A DNA stretch of 64,000 bases from Streptomyces albofaciens JCM 4342 (GTDB lineage Bacteria > Actinomycetota > Actinomycetes > Streptomycetales > Streptomycetaceae), in contig NZ_PDCM01000001.1 of the NCBI RefSeq assembly GCF_008634025.1, positions 2,753,501 through 2,817,500 of the forward strand. Reading direction: 5' to 3'. A program made the position numbers and the translations under genes. Below the pieces are notes generated by a model. That model was not told where the DNA came from. It ran no database searches and saw only the letters and a program-made list of their open reading frames with translations. How positions within the stretch are numbered: position 1 is the first letter of the stretch; every line of letters starts with the position of its first letter. Positions 27,054-35,236 of this stretch are shown one piece after another.

Positions 27054-27401
27054 TCAGTCGCCCGCCGGGCGGTCCGCGGCGCCCTTCTCCCACTCCGCCA
27101 GCGTCACGACGTCCTTCAAGAACCCGCGCAAGTTAAGGAAGTTGGACAGGTGTTCGCGGTGCTCGTCGCACGCGAGCCAGGTCTTGCGGCGCTCCGGCGT
27201 GTGCAGCTTCGGGTTGTTCCACGCGAGGACCCACACGGCGTCGGCGCGGCAGCCCTTGGCCGAACAGACGGGCGTGTCCGAGGCGGGTTCCGGCGCCGAG
27301 CCGGGCAGCCCGGGCAGTCCCGGCAAGCCGGGGACCTGCGACGACGCGGAGTTTCCGGCGGAGCCGGCGGAGTCGGGGAGGGGGGCGTCAGGGGAGTTCA
27401 C
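27054..27401 (-). CDS. hypothetical protein with Cys/His-rich domain
   Basis: A 115-residue protein. A disordered Pro/Gly/Ser N-terminus (with PGLPGLPGLPG) is followed by a conserved-looking C-terminal domain of about 70 residues with CSAKGC, 'WVLAWNNPKLHTPERRKTWLAC', and His residues in 'DEHREHL', which could bind one zinc ion. Homologues are common in Streptomyces next to moaA and tyrS, as I recall, but none has a known function. GTG 27401 has AGGG about 9 bp upstream. Confidence 0.75.
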   Translation of the reverse strand: MNSPDAPLPDSAGSAGNSASSQVPGLPGLPGLPGSAPEPASDTPVCSAKGCRADAVWVLAWNNPKLHTPERRKTWLACDEHREHLSNFLNLRGFLKDVVTLAEWEKGAADRPAGD

Positions 27402-27598
27402 GGCCTCAACCCTACGTCGCCCGCGGCAGCGGACATGGCGACGCCGGGCAGCCACGGGGGGAGCCGCCCGGCGTCGGTCCGTCGCTCCGACGGGGGATGC
27501 GGAGCGCGTACGCAGTATGTCACGCGGGAGTGGGCCGGGTGCACCGGAACCGCATGATTGATCTGAGCTTTTTCTGAGCTTTGCAGATCGCGGACGGG

Positions 27599-27973
27599 TC
27601 AACTCCGTTCCCGCCGCGGCCCGTCCGCATCCGGCCCGGCCGCTTCCGGGACCGGTTCCGCCGGGCCGGCGGTGCCCCCGGGGCCCAGCATCGGCCGCGT
27701 GGGCGCCGGTATGAAGGTGGACGGCAGTGAACGTACGTTTTCCCGCCCGGCGTTGGCGATCACCACCGCGACGTACGGCAGGACGACCCCCAGCACCAGG
27801 GTGGCGATGGCCACGTGACGCTCGATGTTCCAGAGCACGGCCGTGAGCACCACGGCCACGGTCCGTACCGACATCGAGATCACATAGCGCCGCTGCCGGC
27901 CCCGCACATCCTCGGTCAGGCCCCGTCGCGCTCCCGTGATCCGGAAGGCCTGGGCGCCGGTCTGCTTCCGCAT
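27599..27973 (-). CDS. DUF3099 family membrane protein
   Basis: A 124-residue protein with two membrane helices ('SVRTVAVVLTAVLW' and 'HVAIATLVLGVVLPYVAVVIANAG') preceded by 'RITGARRGLTEDVRGRQRRYVISM', the DUF3099 signature as I know it. The C-terminus is Pro/Gly/Glu-rich and probably disordered. Function unknown. ATG 27973 is preferred; a GTG directly before it is possible. It stands alone, divergent from the GlsB-like gene. Confidence 0.85.
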   Translation of the reverse strand: MRKQTGAQAFRITGARRGLTEDVRGRQRRYVISMSVRTVAVVLTAVLWNIERHVAIATLVLGVVLPYVAVVIANAGRENVRSLPSTFIPAPTRPMLGPGGTAGPAEPVPEAAGPDADGPRRERS

Positions 27974-28190
27974 CACGTTCCACCACCTGCTTGTCGTGCC
28001 GGATTCTCCCCGGTTCCGCACCGATTCCACGTTACGCCGCGCCTGCGCCGCCTTCGAGACCGGGGCGCGATACGGGCGGGCCGGGTCCGTACCGCCCGCA
28101 CGCGTACGGCCGCTCCGGCGTGCGGCGTAGCCCGTCCGGAGCGAAACTGACGGTGCACGATTGCGTGCGCGCGCCGCTTGAGGAGGCGAC

Positions 28191-28469
28191 ATGACTTGGT
28201 TGTGGGCAATCATCGTGGGCCTGGTCCTGGGCCTGATCGCCAAGGCGATCCTTCCCGGCAAGCAGGCGATCCCGCTCTGGCTGACCGTGATCTGCGGCAT
28301 GCTCGGCAGCGTCCTGGGCAACTGGCTCGCCACCGGCATCGGAGTGAACGACACCAAGGGCGTCGACTGGACACGGCACGTGCTGCAGCTGGTGGGCGCC
28401 GTCATCGTGGTCGCCGTCGGTGACCGGCTCTGGGCCGCCGTACGGGGCCGCCACAGAGAGACGACCTGA
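28191..28469 (+). CDS. GlsB/YeaQ/YmgE family stress membrane protein
   Basis: A 92-residue membrane protein with three helices: 'LWAIIVGLVLGLIAKAILPG', 'LTVICGMLGSVLGNWLAT' and 'VLQLVGAVIVVAVGDRLW'. The first helix, the GK dipeptide and the glycine-zipper second helix are the transglycosylase-associated/YeaQ family pattern. Members respond to stress or phage, but the mechanism is unknown. A perfect AGGAGG lies 5 bp before the ATG. Confidence 0.9.
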   Translation: MTWLWAIIVGLVLGLIAKAILPGKQAIPLWLTVICGMLGSVLGNWLATGIGVNDTKGVDWTRHVLQLVGAVIVVAVGDRLWAAVRGRHRETT

Positions 28470-28520
28470 GACGGAAGGCGTGAGACAGCCGGCCTGACGG
28501 CAACAGGCGGGAACACACAC

Positions 28521-28551
28521 CGGCCGGCGCGCACGATGTGCGCGCCGGCCG
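28521..28551. terminator. bidirectional terminator between glsB-like and tyrS
   Basis: Perfect 14-bp stem CGGCCGGCGCGCAC / GTGCGCGCCGGCCG with a GAT loop, centred between the two convergent stop codons. Confidence 0.85.
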
Positions 28552-28569
28552 TTCCTGCGTTCGTGGCGC

Positions 28570-29973
28570 CTAGCGGCCGTCGAGCTGGGCCAGCTTGCGG
28601 CCCGCCTTCAGGTACGCCGTACCGGGCACCTCGGCCAGCTTCTCGGCCAGCACCTCGCCCAGCGGCCGGATCGCCTCGGCCTCGGCCAGCACCAGCGTCT
28701 GCTGCCCCTCCGGGGCCTCCACGACCAGGCGCAGCGCGTTCTGCTTGGCCAGCCGCCGGGCAGCCGAGGCGCTCGGCGTGAACTCCAGCACCTTGGTCAG
28801 GACCGTGGCCACCGTCTCCGCGCCGTGCTCGGCGACGTCCACCACCGGCAACGTGCTCACGTCGGCGAAGGACTTCTTGGAGAACTGCGCCACGAACCCG
28901 GCACGCGCGGCCATCGCCGCCTCCAGGCCGTACAGCGCCGTCACGACCTCGCCGGCCAGCACCTTCTTCAGATCCATCGGGTGCAGCGACTTGTCCGCCA
29001 CCCGGGCCAGCACGACCGCGATCTCCTCGTCGGTCCACTCGGTCCAGGCCTTCAGGTACGGCTCCATCAGCCGGTCCGGCACCGACATGATCTTGCCGAA
29101 GACATCGTCGGCGGGCGCGCTGAGCCCCACGTAGTTGCCCTTGGACTTGGACATCTTGGCGCCGGTGCCGTCCGTGCCCTCGATCAGCGGCATGGTGACG
29201 ACCAGCTGCGGCCGCTGCCCGCGCAGCTCCATCAGCTTGCGGCCCATCTGGAGGTTGAGCAGCTGGTCGGCGCCGCCCAGCTCCACGTCGCACTCCAGCG
29301 CCACCGAGTCCAGGCCCTGCGCGATCGGGTACAGCAGCTCCGTCATCGTCAGGCCGGAGCCCGCGGCGAGGCGGTTGCGGAAGTCCTCGCGCTGGAGCAG
29401 CTGCGAGACCGGCACCTGGGAGAGCAGCCCCAGCAGCTCGGGGAAGGTGTACGGCGCCAGCCACTCGCTGTTCTGCCGGAAGCTGACCTTCTCGAAGTCG
29501 AAGAACGGCCGGACCTGGTCGCGGTAGCTGGCCAGGTTGGCGGCGATGTCCTCGTCGGTCAGCGGCGGGCGCTCGGCCGTACGGCCCGACGGGTCGCCGA
29601 TCTTGGCGGTGAAGTCACCGATGATCAGCGTCACGTCGTGTCCGAGCCGCTGGAACCGGCTCAGGATGATCAGCGGCACCGCGTGCCCGAGGTGGACGTC
29701 GGTGGCGGTCGGGTCGATGCCCAGCTTGATGTGCAGGCCCTTGCCCGCCGCCCGGCGCTCCTCGATGCGCTCGGCGAGCTGGTCCACGCCCGGCAGCACC
29801 TCGACGGTACGGGAGGCGATCAGCTCGGCCTGCTCCTTGGCGGGCAGGTCCGTCAGGTCCAGATAGCGCCGGGCGCCCGTCTCCTTGAGCAGCTCCGCGA
29901 CGGTGGAGTCGGCGGAGAGGTCTGCGGAGAGCAGCGAGCTGGCGCGGGCGACGGATTCGCCGAGGCGTGTCAT
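28570..29973 (-). CDS. tyrS: tyrosyl-tRNA synthetase
   Basis: A 467-residue class I aminoacyl-tRNA synthetase that charges tRNA-Tyr. The HIGH-equivalent is HLGHA in 'DPTATDVHLGHAVPL', the KMSKS loop is 'GAKMSKSKGNY', and the tyrosine pocket includes 'YPIAQGLDSVALECDVELGGADQ'. The N-terminus is longer than in short bacterial TyrRS, and the C-terminus has an S4-like domain ('SASAARRLAKQNALRLV'), as in the TyrRZ type. ATG 29973. It lies downstream of pmbA on the same strand, 121 bp away, probably with its own promoter. Confidence 0.96.
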   Translation of the reverse strand: MTRLGESVARASSLLSADLSADSTVAELLKETGARRYLDLTDLPAKEQAELIASRTVEVLPGVDQLAERIEERRAAGKGLHIKLGIDPTATDVHLGHAVPLIILSRFQRLGHDVTLIIGDFTAKIGDPSGRTAERPPLTDEDIAANLASYRDQVRPFFDFEKVSFRQNSEWLAPYTFPELLGLLSQVPVSQLLQREDFRNRLAAGSGLTMTELLYPIAQGLDSVALECDVELGGADQLLNLQMGRKLMELRGQRPQLVVTMPLIEGTDGTGAKMSKSKGNYVGLSAPADDVFGKIMSVPDRLMEPYLKAWTEWTDEEIAVVLARVADKSLHPMDLKKVLAGEVVTALYGLEAAMAARAGFVAQFSKKSFADVSTLPVVDVAEHGAETVATVLTKVLEFTPSASAARRLAKQNALRLVVEAPEGQQTLVLAEAEAIRPLGEVLAEKLAEVPGTAYLKAGRKLAQLDGR

Positions 29974-30094
29974 GGCGTTCCTGATCGGTCGGTTTTCCCG
30001 TACGGGAGGACGAGGGAAGAGTCTATTCGAGGCGGCCGGCCCTGCCGGGACCGGCCACAGCCCTCCCTACAGCCCTCCCTGCGCACCCGCGGCG

Positions 30095-31495
30095 TCACAC
30101 TCCGGGACTGACCGAACTCATATTGAAGTCCGGGATCCGCAGGGGCGGCATCGCGGCGCGCGTGAAGTAGTCGCTCCACTCCCGCGGCAGCGTCCGCTCC
30201 GTACGGCCCGCCTCCGCCGCCCGCCCCAGCAGGTCCACCGGCGACTCGTTGAAGCGGAAGTTGTTCACCTCGCCCACCACCTCGCCGTTCTCGACCAGAT
30301 AGACACCGTCCCGGGTCAGCCCGGTGAGCAGCAGCGTCGCCGGGTCCACCTCGCGGATGTACCACAGGCAGGTCAGCAGCAGCCCCCGCTCGGTGCCCGC
30401 CACCATCTCCTCCAGCGACCGGGTGCCGCCGCCGTCCAGGATCAGGTTGCCGATGCCCGGCGCCACCGGCAGCCCGGTCAGCGCGGCGCTGTGCCGGGTG
30501 GTCACCAGCCGCCGCAGCTCGCCCTCGCGGATCCAGTCGGTCGGTTCCAGCGCCAGCCCGTTGTCGAACACGGAGGCGTCGTCGCCGGAGGCGTGGGCCA
30601 GGACGAACGGCGCGCACTCCAGGCCCGGGGCGCGCGGGTCGCTGCGCAGCGTCAGAGGCAGCCCGGCGACCTTGCTGCCGACACGGGTGCCGCCGCCGGG
30701 CCGGGAGAAGACCGTACGGCCCTCGGCCGCGTCCCGGGCCGTCGCCGACCACTGCTGGTACACGAGCAGGTCGGCGACGGCGGTCGGCGGCAGCAGGGTC
30801 TCGTACCGCCCGGCCGGCAGCTCGACGCGCCGCTCGGCCCAGCCGAGCCGGGTCGCCAGCGCCGCGTCCATGGCCAGCGGGTCCGCGTCACGGAAGTCCC
30901 GGGTGGACAGCCCCGCCCAGGCGGACCGGCTGCGGTCCGGGGACTTGGCGTTCAGCTCCAGCGTCCCGGTGGGCTGGTCGTGCCGCAGCCGCAGCCCCGT
31001 GGAAGAGCCGAGATAGGACGACACGACCTCGTGGAAGGCGAACCCGTACAGCTCACGCCCCCCGTCCCCGGCCTGCTTGAACGATTCGCCCAGCGCGGGC
31101 GCGAAGGAGTCGAAAACCGCGGAGGAGGTCTCGGCCGGGGCATCGGTGAAATCCGGCGACGGCGCGGCACCGGAGACCAGCGGCCCGGCGTCCTCGGCGG
31201 GCCCCGCCGCACGCGCGGCCGCCTCCGCCTCCCGCACCAGCGGTTCCAGGTCGGCCGAGGTCACCGCGGACCGGGAAACCACACCGGAGGCGGTGCCCTG
31301 CGCGCCGTCCACGGTGGCGATCACCGTCAGCGACCGCCCACGGGTGACCCCATTGGTGGTCAGCGCATTACCGGCCCACCGCACATTGGCACTCGACCGC
31401 TCATTCGCGATGACCACACACCCGTCGGCCCGGGACAGTTCCAGGGCCCGCTCGACCATCTCATGGGGCGCACCCGCCCGCGGGTTACGGCTCAT
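30095..31495 (-). CDS. pmbA: PmbA/TldE-like metalloprotease subunit
   Basis: A 466-residue TldD/PmbA-family protein lacking the HExxxH zinc motif, so it is the PmbA (TldE) partner of TldD. In Escherichia coli the heterodimer degrades unfolded peptides and matures microcin B17. Family text includes 'FAFHEVVSSYLGSSTGLRLRH', 'LLLTGLTRDGVYLVENGEVVGEVNNFRFNESPVDLL' and the C-terminal 'LPREWSDYFTRAAMPPLRIPDF'. Its ATG overlaps by 3 bp the stop codon of the native tldD 3' end (31492-31494), which shows that the two were one translationally coupled pair before the island separated them. Confidence 0.9.
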   Translation of the reverse strand: MSRNPRAGAPHEMVERALELSRADGCVVIANERSSANVRWAGNALTTNGVTRGRSLTVIATVDGAQGTASGVVSRSAVTSADLEPLVREAEAAARAAGPAEDAGPLVSGAAPSPDFTDAPAETSSAVFDSFAPALGESFKQAGDGGRELYGFAFHEVVSSYLGSSTGLRLRHDQPTGTLELNAKSPDRSRSAWAGLSTRDFRDADPLAMDAALATRLGWAERRVELPAGRYETLLPPTAVADLLVYQQWSATARDAAEGRTVFSRPGGGTRVGSKVAGLPLTLRSDPRAPGLECAPFVLAHASGDDASVFDNGLALEPTDWIREGELRRLVTTRHSAALTGLPVAPGIGNLILDGGGTRSLEEMVAGTERGLLLTCLWYIREVDPATLLLTGLTRDGVYLVENGEVVGEVNNFRFNESPVDLLGRAAEAGRTERTLPREWSDYFTRAAMPPLRIPDFNMSSVSPGV

Positions 31496-31779
31496 CGACC
31501 CGCCTCCTGTGCCGTATTCAAAATGCTGACGTCGGTGAACAAAGCGGCCGGACACCCATGCGAAACCGCCGCGATCTGCCCCGGCTGCGCCTTCCCACAG
31601 TTGAAGGCCCCGCCCAGGACATACGTACTCGGCCCGCCGACCGCGGCCATCGACCCCCAGAAGTCGGTGGTGGTCGCCTGGTAGGCGACGTCGCGCAGTT
31701 GTCCGGCGAGGCGGCCGTTTTCGATGCGGAAGAAGCGTTGGCCGGTGAACTGGAAGTTCACCGGGGGAGCGGAGGGCAT
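31492..31779 (-). pseudogene. tldD: stranded native 3' end of tldD
   Basis: 95 codons encoding the C-terminus of TldD, from NFQFTG to the stop. It matches the C-terminus of the intact copy at 37660-39186 but in native high-GC codons. The conserved 'YVLGGAFNCGKAQPGQIAAVSHGC' segment is present. The part upstream of NFQFT has been cut away by the island. The element side supplies an in-frame ATG at 31779 with GGAGAGG just upstream, so the fragment may still be translated as a short peptide that keeps coupling to pmbA (inference). It would be inactive: the HExxxH motif is absent. Confidence 0.85.
31745..31758. repeat. attL-like 14-bp direct repeat
   Basis: GTGAACTGGAAGTT (minus strand AACTTCCAGTTCAC, codons for NFQFT of TldD). 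An identical copy is at 37916-37929. Homology to tldD continues to the left of this copy and stops abruptly to its right, as expected for an attachment-site core. Confidence 0.75.
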
Positions 31780-31942
31780 ACCTCTCCGATCAGCGTCTGT
31801 GCAGGTCAGACGGTGTTTCACGGTCCACCCTCGATCCGTGTTGATACCGGTTGAAACCGGACTGTACGGGGTGTGGTGACGGCTTGGTGCCGACTTTTGG
31901 CGGGGTGCTGCGGATCTTCGATGCTGATCGTAGACGCCGGGC

Positions 31943-32677
31943 CTACGGGGCAGGGTGGTCCCCGGCCAGAACGGCGAGATGAGCACGAGCGGACTGGGAG
32001 AGGCTGTCCAGCAGAGCCTTCCCCTTGGCCGCTGTAGCGAGGGAAGGCTGCCCGATGATGCCGTTGGTGGTGTACCCGGCCATGCCCAGTGTCAACAGAT
32101 GCGGACGGGTGGGAGCTGAGTGATCATCCTGCTCGATGCCGTCGTGTACGAGGTGCGGAGCGCCGTGCAGGAGCAGAGACACCTCGAACTCTCCGCCGTG
32201 CATGTCGCCGGGGCTACTGCTCTCCAGGCCGGCTTCCTGGCGGGCGCGGGTCCGATCCTCGCTGACGGGGAAGAGGGCTACGCGGGGGCCGTCTACGTTG
32301 GCCTCCTGGGCGACGTTGGACAGCACGTAGTTGCCACCATGCCCGTTGACGATCATCAGCCCCGGCACGCCGGACGCCTTCAGCGACCGCCAGATGTCGT
32401 TGACGACGGCGTACAGGGTCGCGGCGCTGATGCTCACGGTGCCTGCCATGCCTGCCACGCCTGCGTGCTCGTGGGAGCAGGAGACGGTGATGGGCGGCAG
32501 GAGGAAGAGGCCGTGATCGTCGGCGATCCGCTTGGCGATCATGCACGCAATGGCGGTGTCCGTCGTCAGAGGCAGGTGGGCGCCATGCTGCTCGAAGCTC
32601 CCCACAGGCAGTACGGCGATGGTCGGACCCTTGCGGCGCTCGTCCTCGGACGTGGCCTGGGTGATCAGATCGTCCAT
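31943..32677 (-). CDS. creatininase family protein
   Basis: A 244-residue creatininase-fold protein (metal-dependent amidohydrolase family that includes creatininase and MftE). The metal-site pattern is visible as 'LPVGSFEQHGAHLPLTTDTAIA' (Glu, His, Asp) and 'NGHGGNYVLSNVAQE', with a later Glu in 'DMHGGEFEVSLLLH'. The substrate is unknown; members cleave cyclic amides or peptide ends. ATG 32677 has AGGGA about 10 bp upstream; ATG 32695 is an alternative. It begins about 30 bp after the XRE regulator stop codon and is probably in one operon with it. Transcription runs toward the stranded tldD end and pmbA. Confidence 0.85.
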   Translation of the reverse strand: MDDLITQATSEDERRKGPTIAVLPVGSFEQHGAHLPLTTDTAIACMIAKRIADDHGLFLLPPITVSCSHEHAGVAGMAGTVSISAATLYAVVNDIWRSLKASGVPGLMIVNGHGGNYVLSNVAQEANVDGPRVALFPVSEDRTRARQEAGLESSSPGDMHGGEFEVSLLLHGAPHLVHDGIEQDDHSAPTRPHLLTLGMAGYTTNGIIGQPSLATAAKGKALLDSLSQSARAHLAVLAGDHPAP

Positions 32678-32709
32678 GTCCTTAGCATCCCTCATGGTTT
32701 CCGGCCGAA

Positions 32710-34008
32710 CTAGGTCGTAAGTCGGTCGCGAACGATCTGAAGGCGCTCGGTGAAGGCCGCTACGGCAGGAACCTTTTGACGTGGCGGGACGGCGCGAGCC
32801 ACGGCTGTCAGCTCAGCCAGGGTCCGGGCCGAACCGGTCTGCGCGACGATGGCAAGAGCCTTCCCGGCGGCTTCCGCGCACGGCTCGGGTTCACCGGCCT
32901 TGGCGTAGGCACGGGCGAGGCGTGCGAGGTAGACGCTGCGGTCGTTCCGGAAGACCTGGGGGAGGGCTGCGATCTCCTCCTCGAAGAGACGGATGGCGCG
33001 TGACGGATCACCAAGATCGATCCAGCAATTGGCGCGCTGGATCTCCACGTAGGTCGGGGTGCAGTACGACGTATCGAGAAGGGCCTTCGGATCGGCCTCG
33101 CACGTCCGTGACGCCAGCTCGTGAGCCTCGTCGAACTTGCTCAGAGCGGCCTGCGGGTCTCCTTGGAGAGCGTGGCCGGCGGCCTCTTGCAGCGCCGCGA
33201 GTGCGGAGAGCTGAGGCGTCCTGTTCGGTACGTACTGGGCTGCCTGAGCCAGGCCGACGGCCCGCGCCGGGCTTCCTTGAGCAGCGGCCTGGTGGCTCTT
33301 GCGGAACAGCAGGTATGACTGCATGTGATGGTCGGCGGCTTCCTGTGCCCATTCCATCGAACGGTCAGACCAGTACGCCGCTGCCGTGAAGTCACCCAGA
33401 TCTTGATACAACCACCCGAGGAATTCCGCGGTCTGGCTGCCCACATGCAACAGCCTGCGCCGCACCGGACCATTGGCAGTGTCCAAAAGACGGGCGATGG
33501 TCTTCGCGTCATGATTGACCGTGGCCAGCGGTTGTCTCGCCCCGAAGTAATTCGCACTCTTGTAGCGCTGGGGTAGCTGACTCTCAATGAGAGTCGCGGT
33601 GAATTCCGGATCGGCCAGGTCCTCGCCAGACGTCGCAACCCACAGATCATCAGTCGGCTCGGAGTCGATGGCTGGCTCGGGCGGCGTCAGCAGAACGGCC
33701 TCCGCCGGCACCTCCGCGCCCTCCTCCCAGTCCCGGCGCATGAGGCCGAGCATGTGCCCGGGGATGCGGAGCCCATCGGCCACACGCTCGACAACGGCCA
33801 TGTCCTTGATGATCCGCTGCCCCTGGATGACCTCACCGACCCGGCTCGGTGTCAGGTCACAGCGCCGCGCGATGAGAGCCGGGTAGAGACCTGCCCGCTT
33901 AACGATCTTAAAAATGCGCGAAAAGTCGCGTTCGTAGCACGCTTTGATCATTTCGGCGTCGTTCAAGATGCGCGCGGGGAGGTCTTGCGGCGGTTCGGAC
34001 TTGGGCAT
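32710..34008 (-). CDS. XRE-family regulator with TPR-like C-terminus
   Basis: A 432-residue regulator. The N-terminal helix-turn-helix is at about residues 35-85 ('RAGLYPALIARRCDLTPSRVGEVIQGQRII'). The C-terminal ~250 residues are TPR-like helical pairs ('AAYWSDRSMEWAQEAADHHMQSYLLFRKSHQAA', 'SVYLARLARAYAKAGEPEPCAEAAGKAL'). Regulators of this build often sense a peptide or small ligand through the TPR part. ATG 34008 has GGAG 8 bp upstream. It is divergent from the RsbW-like gene, and the perfect dyad at 34063-34079 is the obvious operator candidate. Confidence 0.87.
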   Translation of the reverse strand: MPKSEPPQDLPARILNDAEMIKACYERDFSRIFKIVKRAGLYPALIARRCDLTPSRVGEVIQGQRIIKDMAVVERVADGLRIPGHMLGLMRRDWEEGAEVPAEAVLLTPPEPAIDSEPTDDLWVATSGEDLADPEFTATLIESQLPQRYKSANYFGARQPLATVNHDAKTIARLLDTANGPVRRRLLHVGSQTAEFLGWLYQDLGDFTAAAYWSDRSMEWAQEAADHHMQSYLLFRKSHQAAAQGSPARAVGLAQAAQYVPNRTPQLSALAALQEAAGHALQGDPQAALSKFDEAHELASRTCEADPKALLDTSYCTPTYVEIQRANCWIDLGDPSRAIRLFEEEIAALPQVFRNDRSVYLARLARAYAKAGEPEPCAEAAGKALAIVAQTGSARTLAELTAVARAVPPRQKVPAVAAFTERLQIVRDRLTT

Positions 34009-34062
34009 GAGCGATGCTCCGATGGACTCAGCCTGGATCGCTGTGACGCTTCCCTCGCGATG

Positions 34063-34079
34063 TTACCCACCGTGGGTAA
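34063..34079. promoter_or_regulatory. 17-bp perfect dyad operator (TTACCCAC-C-GTGGGTAA)
   Basis: Two exact 8-bp half sites around one base, 54 bp upstream of the XRE start codon and 8 bp before the ATG of the divergent ATPase. The position allows repression of the ATPase gene and autoregulation of the XRE gene. Confidence 0.7.
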
Positions 34080-34087
34080 TCACGCTG

Positions 34088-34543
34088 ATGTCGATTCCGG
34101 AACAACTGGCCCTGATCCTGCTGCGTATGAAGTCCGATGCGACGGTGAGCAATGGGGACTCGGCAGAGAGCCGATGGCCCCTCAGCGCTCGCAGCGTCGG
34201 CCTGGCTCGCGCCGAGTTGAGTGACCTGTTGATCAAATGGGACCTGAGCACGGTGGTTGACGAAGCGCTGCTGGTGCTCTCCGAGATGGTCACCAATGCG
34301 GTCAGGCACGGGCGCGCGACTGCCGAGCGCGAGATCGAAACGCGGTATCTCCGCGTACCGGATGGCGTCCGGATCGAGGTGCGCGACTGGGCGGACGAAC
34401 GCCCGGTGATCCGCGTACCGAGCGATACGGGTGGTTGGGGCCTGCGCCTCGTCGGCGAACTGTCCGCCCGCTGGGGCGTGGACGAACGCGCCGGGGCCGG
34501 GAAATCCGTATGGGCCGTGGTGACGGCCCCTGAGGGAAGCTGA
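34088..34543 (+). CDS. RsbW/SpoIIAB-like ATP-binding protein
   Basis: A 151-residue GHKL ATPase of the anti-sigma-factor type (HATPase_c_2) common in Streptomyces. The N-box is 'DEALLVLSEMVTNAVRHG', the G1 region is 'IEVRDWADERPVIR', and the G2 region is 'GGWGLRLVGELSARWGV', followed by the 'GKSVWAVV' strand. Such proteins phosphorylate anti-anti-sigma factors or bind sigma factors; no partner is encoded beside it. The start at ATG 34088 lies right behind the dyad, so the mRNA leader would be very short. It is probably the first gene of the 34088-35236 cluster. Confidence 0.85.
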   Translation: MSIPEQLALILLRMKSDATVSNGDSAESRWPLSARSVGLARAELSDLLIKWDLSTVVDEALLVLSEMVTNAVRHGRATAEREIETRYLRVPDGVRIEVRDWADERPVIRVPSDTGGWGLRLVGELSARWGVDERAGAGKSVWAVVTAPEGS

Positions 34544-34545
34544 GC

Positions 34546-34752
34546 GTGATGGATGACCGACTGATGGCCTCTCGGGTACGGCGGGGAGACCAAGTACGGC
34601 TGCGGGGCCGGTTGCAGGAAGTGAAGGCGGTCCGCCCCGACCGGGCGTCGTCCAGGCGCCCCACGGTGGTCCTGGTCTTCAAGGGGCACCCGTCGGAGCG
34701 GTTCACCGCCGACACCTGGCTCTGGGGACGCGACCGGAAGAGGTCGCGCTGA
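34546..34752 (+). CDS. small basic hypothetical protein
   Basis: A 68-residue Arg-rich protein ('RRGDQVRLRGRLQEVKAVRPD...VVLVFKGHPSERFTADTWLWG') that looks like a small beta-barrel. Its start (GTG, or the ATG next to it) is 2 bp after the ATPase stop codon, and it overlaps the next gene start (TGATG). I do not recognise a named family. The tight spacing to both neighbours supports expression as part of the cluster. Confidence 0.6.
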   Translation: MMDDRLMASRVRRGDQVRLRGRLQEVKAVRPDRASSRRPTVVLVFKGHPSERFTADTWLWGRDRKRSR

Positions 34753-34988
34753 TGGTGGTCAAGGCGATCTACCGGTTCGTGGACTGGGTGTTGCAGCTCG
34801 ACACGTCGGGCAGCCCGCCGATCTTCGAAATGAAGTGCATGAAGTGCGACGCGGCCTCCGGTGCCTTCGAGGACCCGGCGCCAGCTCAGAACTGGGCGCT
34901 GAAGCACGCGGGCCGCGAGGGTCACACCCTCTTCCAGGCCGTGAACCTCTCGTACTTCCGAGCGACGGCGGTAGGGGAGACCCGGTGA
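34752..34988 (+). CDS. DUF7848-like zinc-finger mini-protein
   Basis: A 78-residue protein with 'YRFVDWVLQLDTSGSPPIFEMKCMKCDAASGAFEDPAPAQNWALKHAGREGHTLFQAV'. The CMKC plus H-x5-H arrangement is a probable zinc finger, and I associate it with DUF7848 proteins of Streptomyces mobile and regulatory loci (recall, unverified). Its ATG overlaps the previous stop codon (ATG within TGATG), and the next gene overlaps its own stop (GTGA). Function unknown. Confidence 0.7.
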   Translation: MVVKAIYRFVDWVLQLDTSGSPPIFEMKCMKCDAASGAFEDPAPAQNWALKHAGREGHTLFQAVNLSYFRATAVGETR

Positions 34989-35236
34989 TGCGCCGGGGCT
35001 GGAGGAACGCGCGCCGGGGGCTCCGATGGGCCGCGGGGATAGCTGACGAGGCGACCCTCCGAGCGCAAGAGCAGTGGTGGCGGCACGTGACCGACCGAAG
35101 GTTGTTCCGCCTCTTCGACCGCGAGCGCGCCCGGCTGACCGCAAGGAGCCCACGCGGTTGCCGGCGCTGCGCGCAGCAGTGCCCAGCCCCAGGAACGGTC
35201 CTAGTCAAGAAGGAGCGGGGCTGGCCTCTGGCGTAA
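34985..35236 (+). CDS. small Arg/Trp-rich hypothetical protein
   Basis: An 83-residue basic protein ('RRGWRNARRGLRWAAGIADEATLRAQEQWWRHV...LFRLFDRERARL') with two Cys pairs near the C-terminus (CRRCAQQC). GTG 34985 overlaps the previous stop by 4 bp; ATG 34988 is the alternative start. The overlap chain from 34546 to here, and the hairpin 15 bp after its stop, mark it as the last gene of a small transcript. No family recognised. Confidence 0.55.
   Translation: MMRRGWRNARRGLRWAAGIADEATLRAQEQWWRHVTDRRLFRLFDRERARLTARSPRGCRRCAQQCPAPGTVLVKKERGWPLA

Noticed and set aside
26760..27557. Plus-strand frame of ~265 codons with an 11-residue VLPYDCR repeat
   Set aside because: It is created by the 33-bp period of the minisatellite and then runs antisense through the real gene at 27054-27401.
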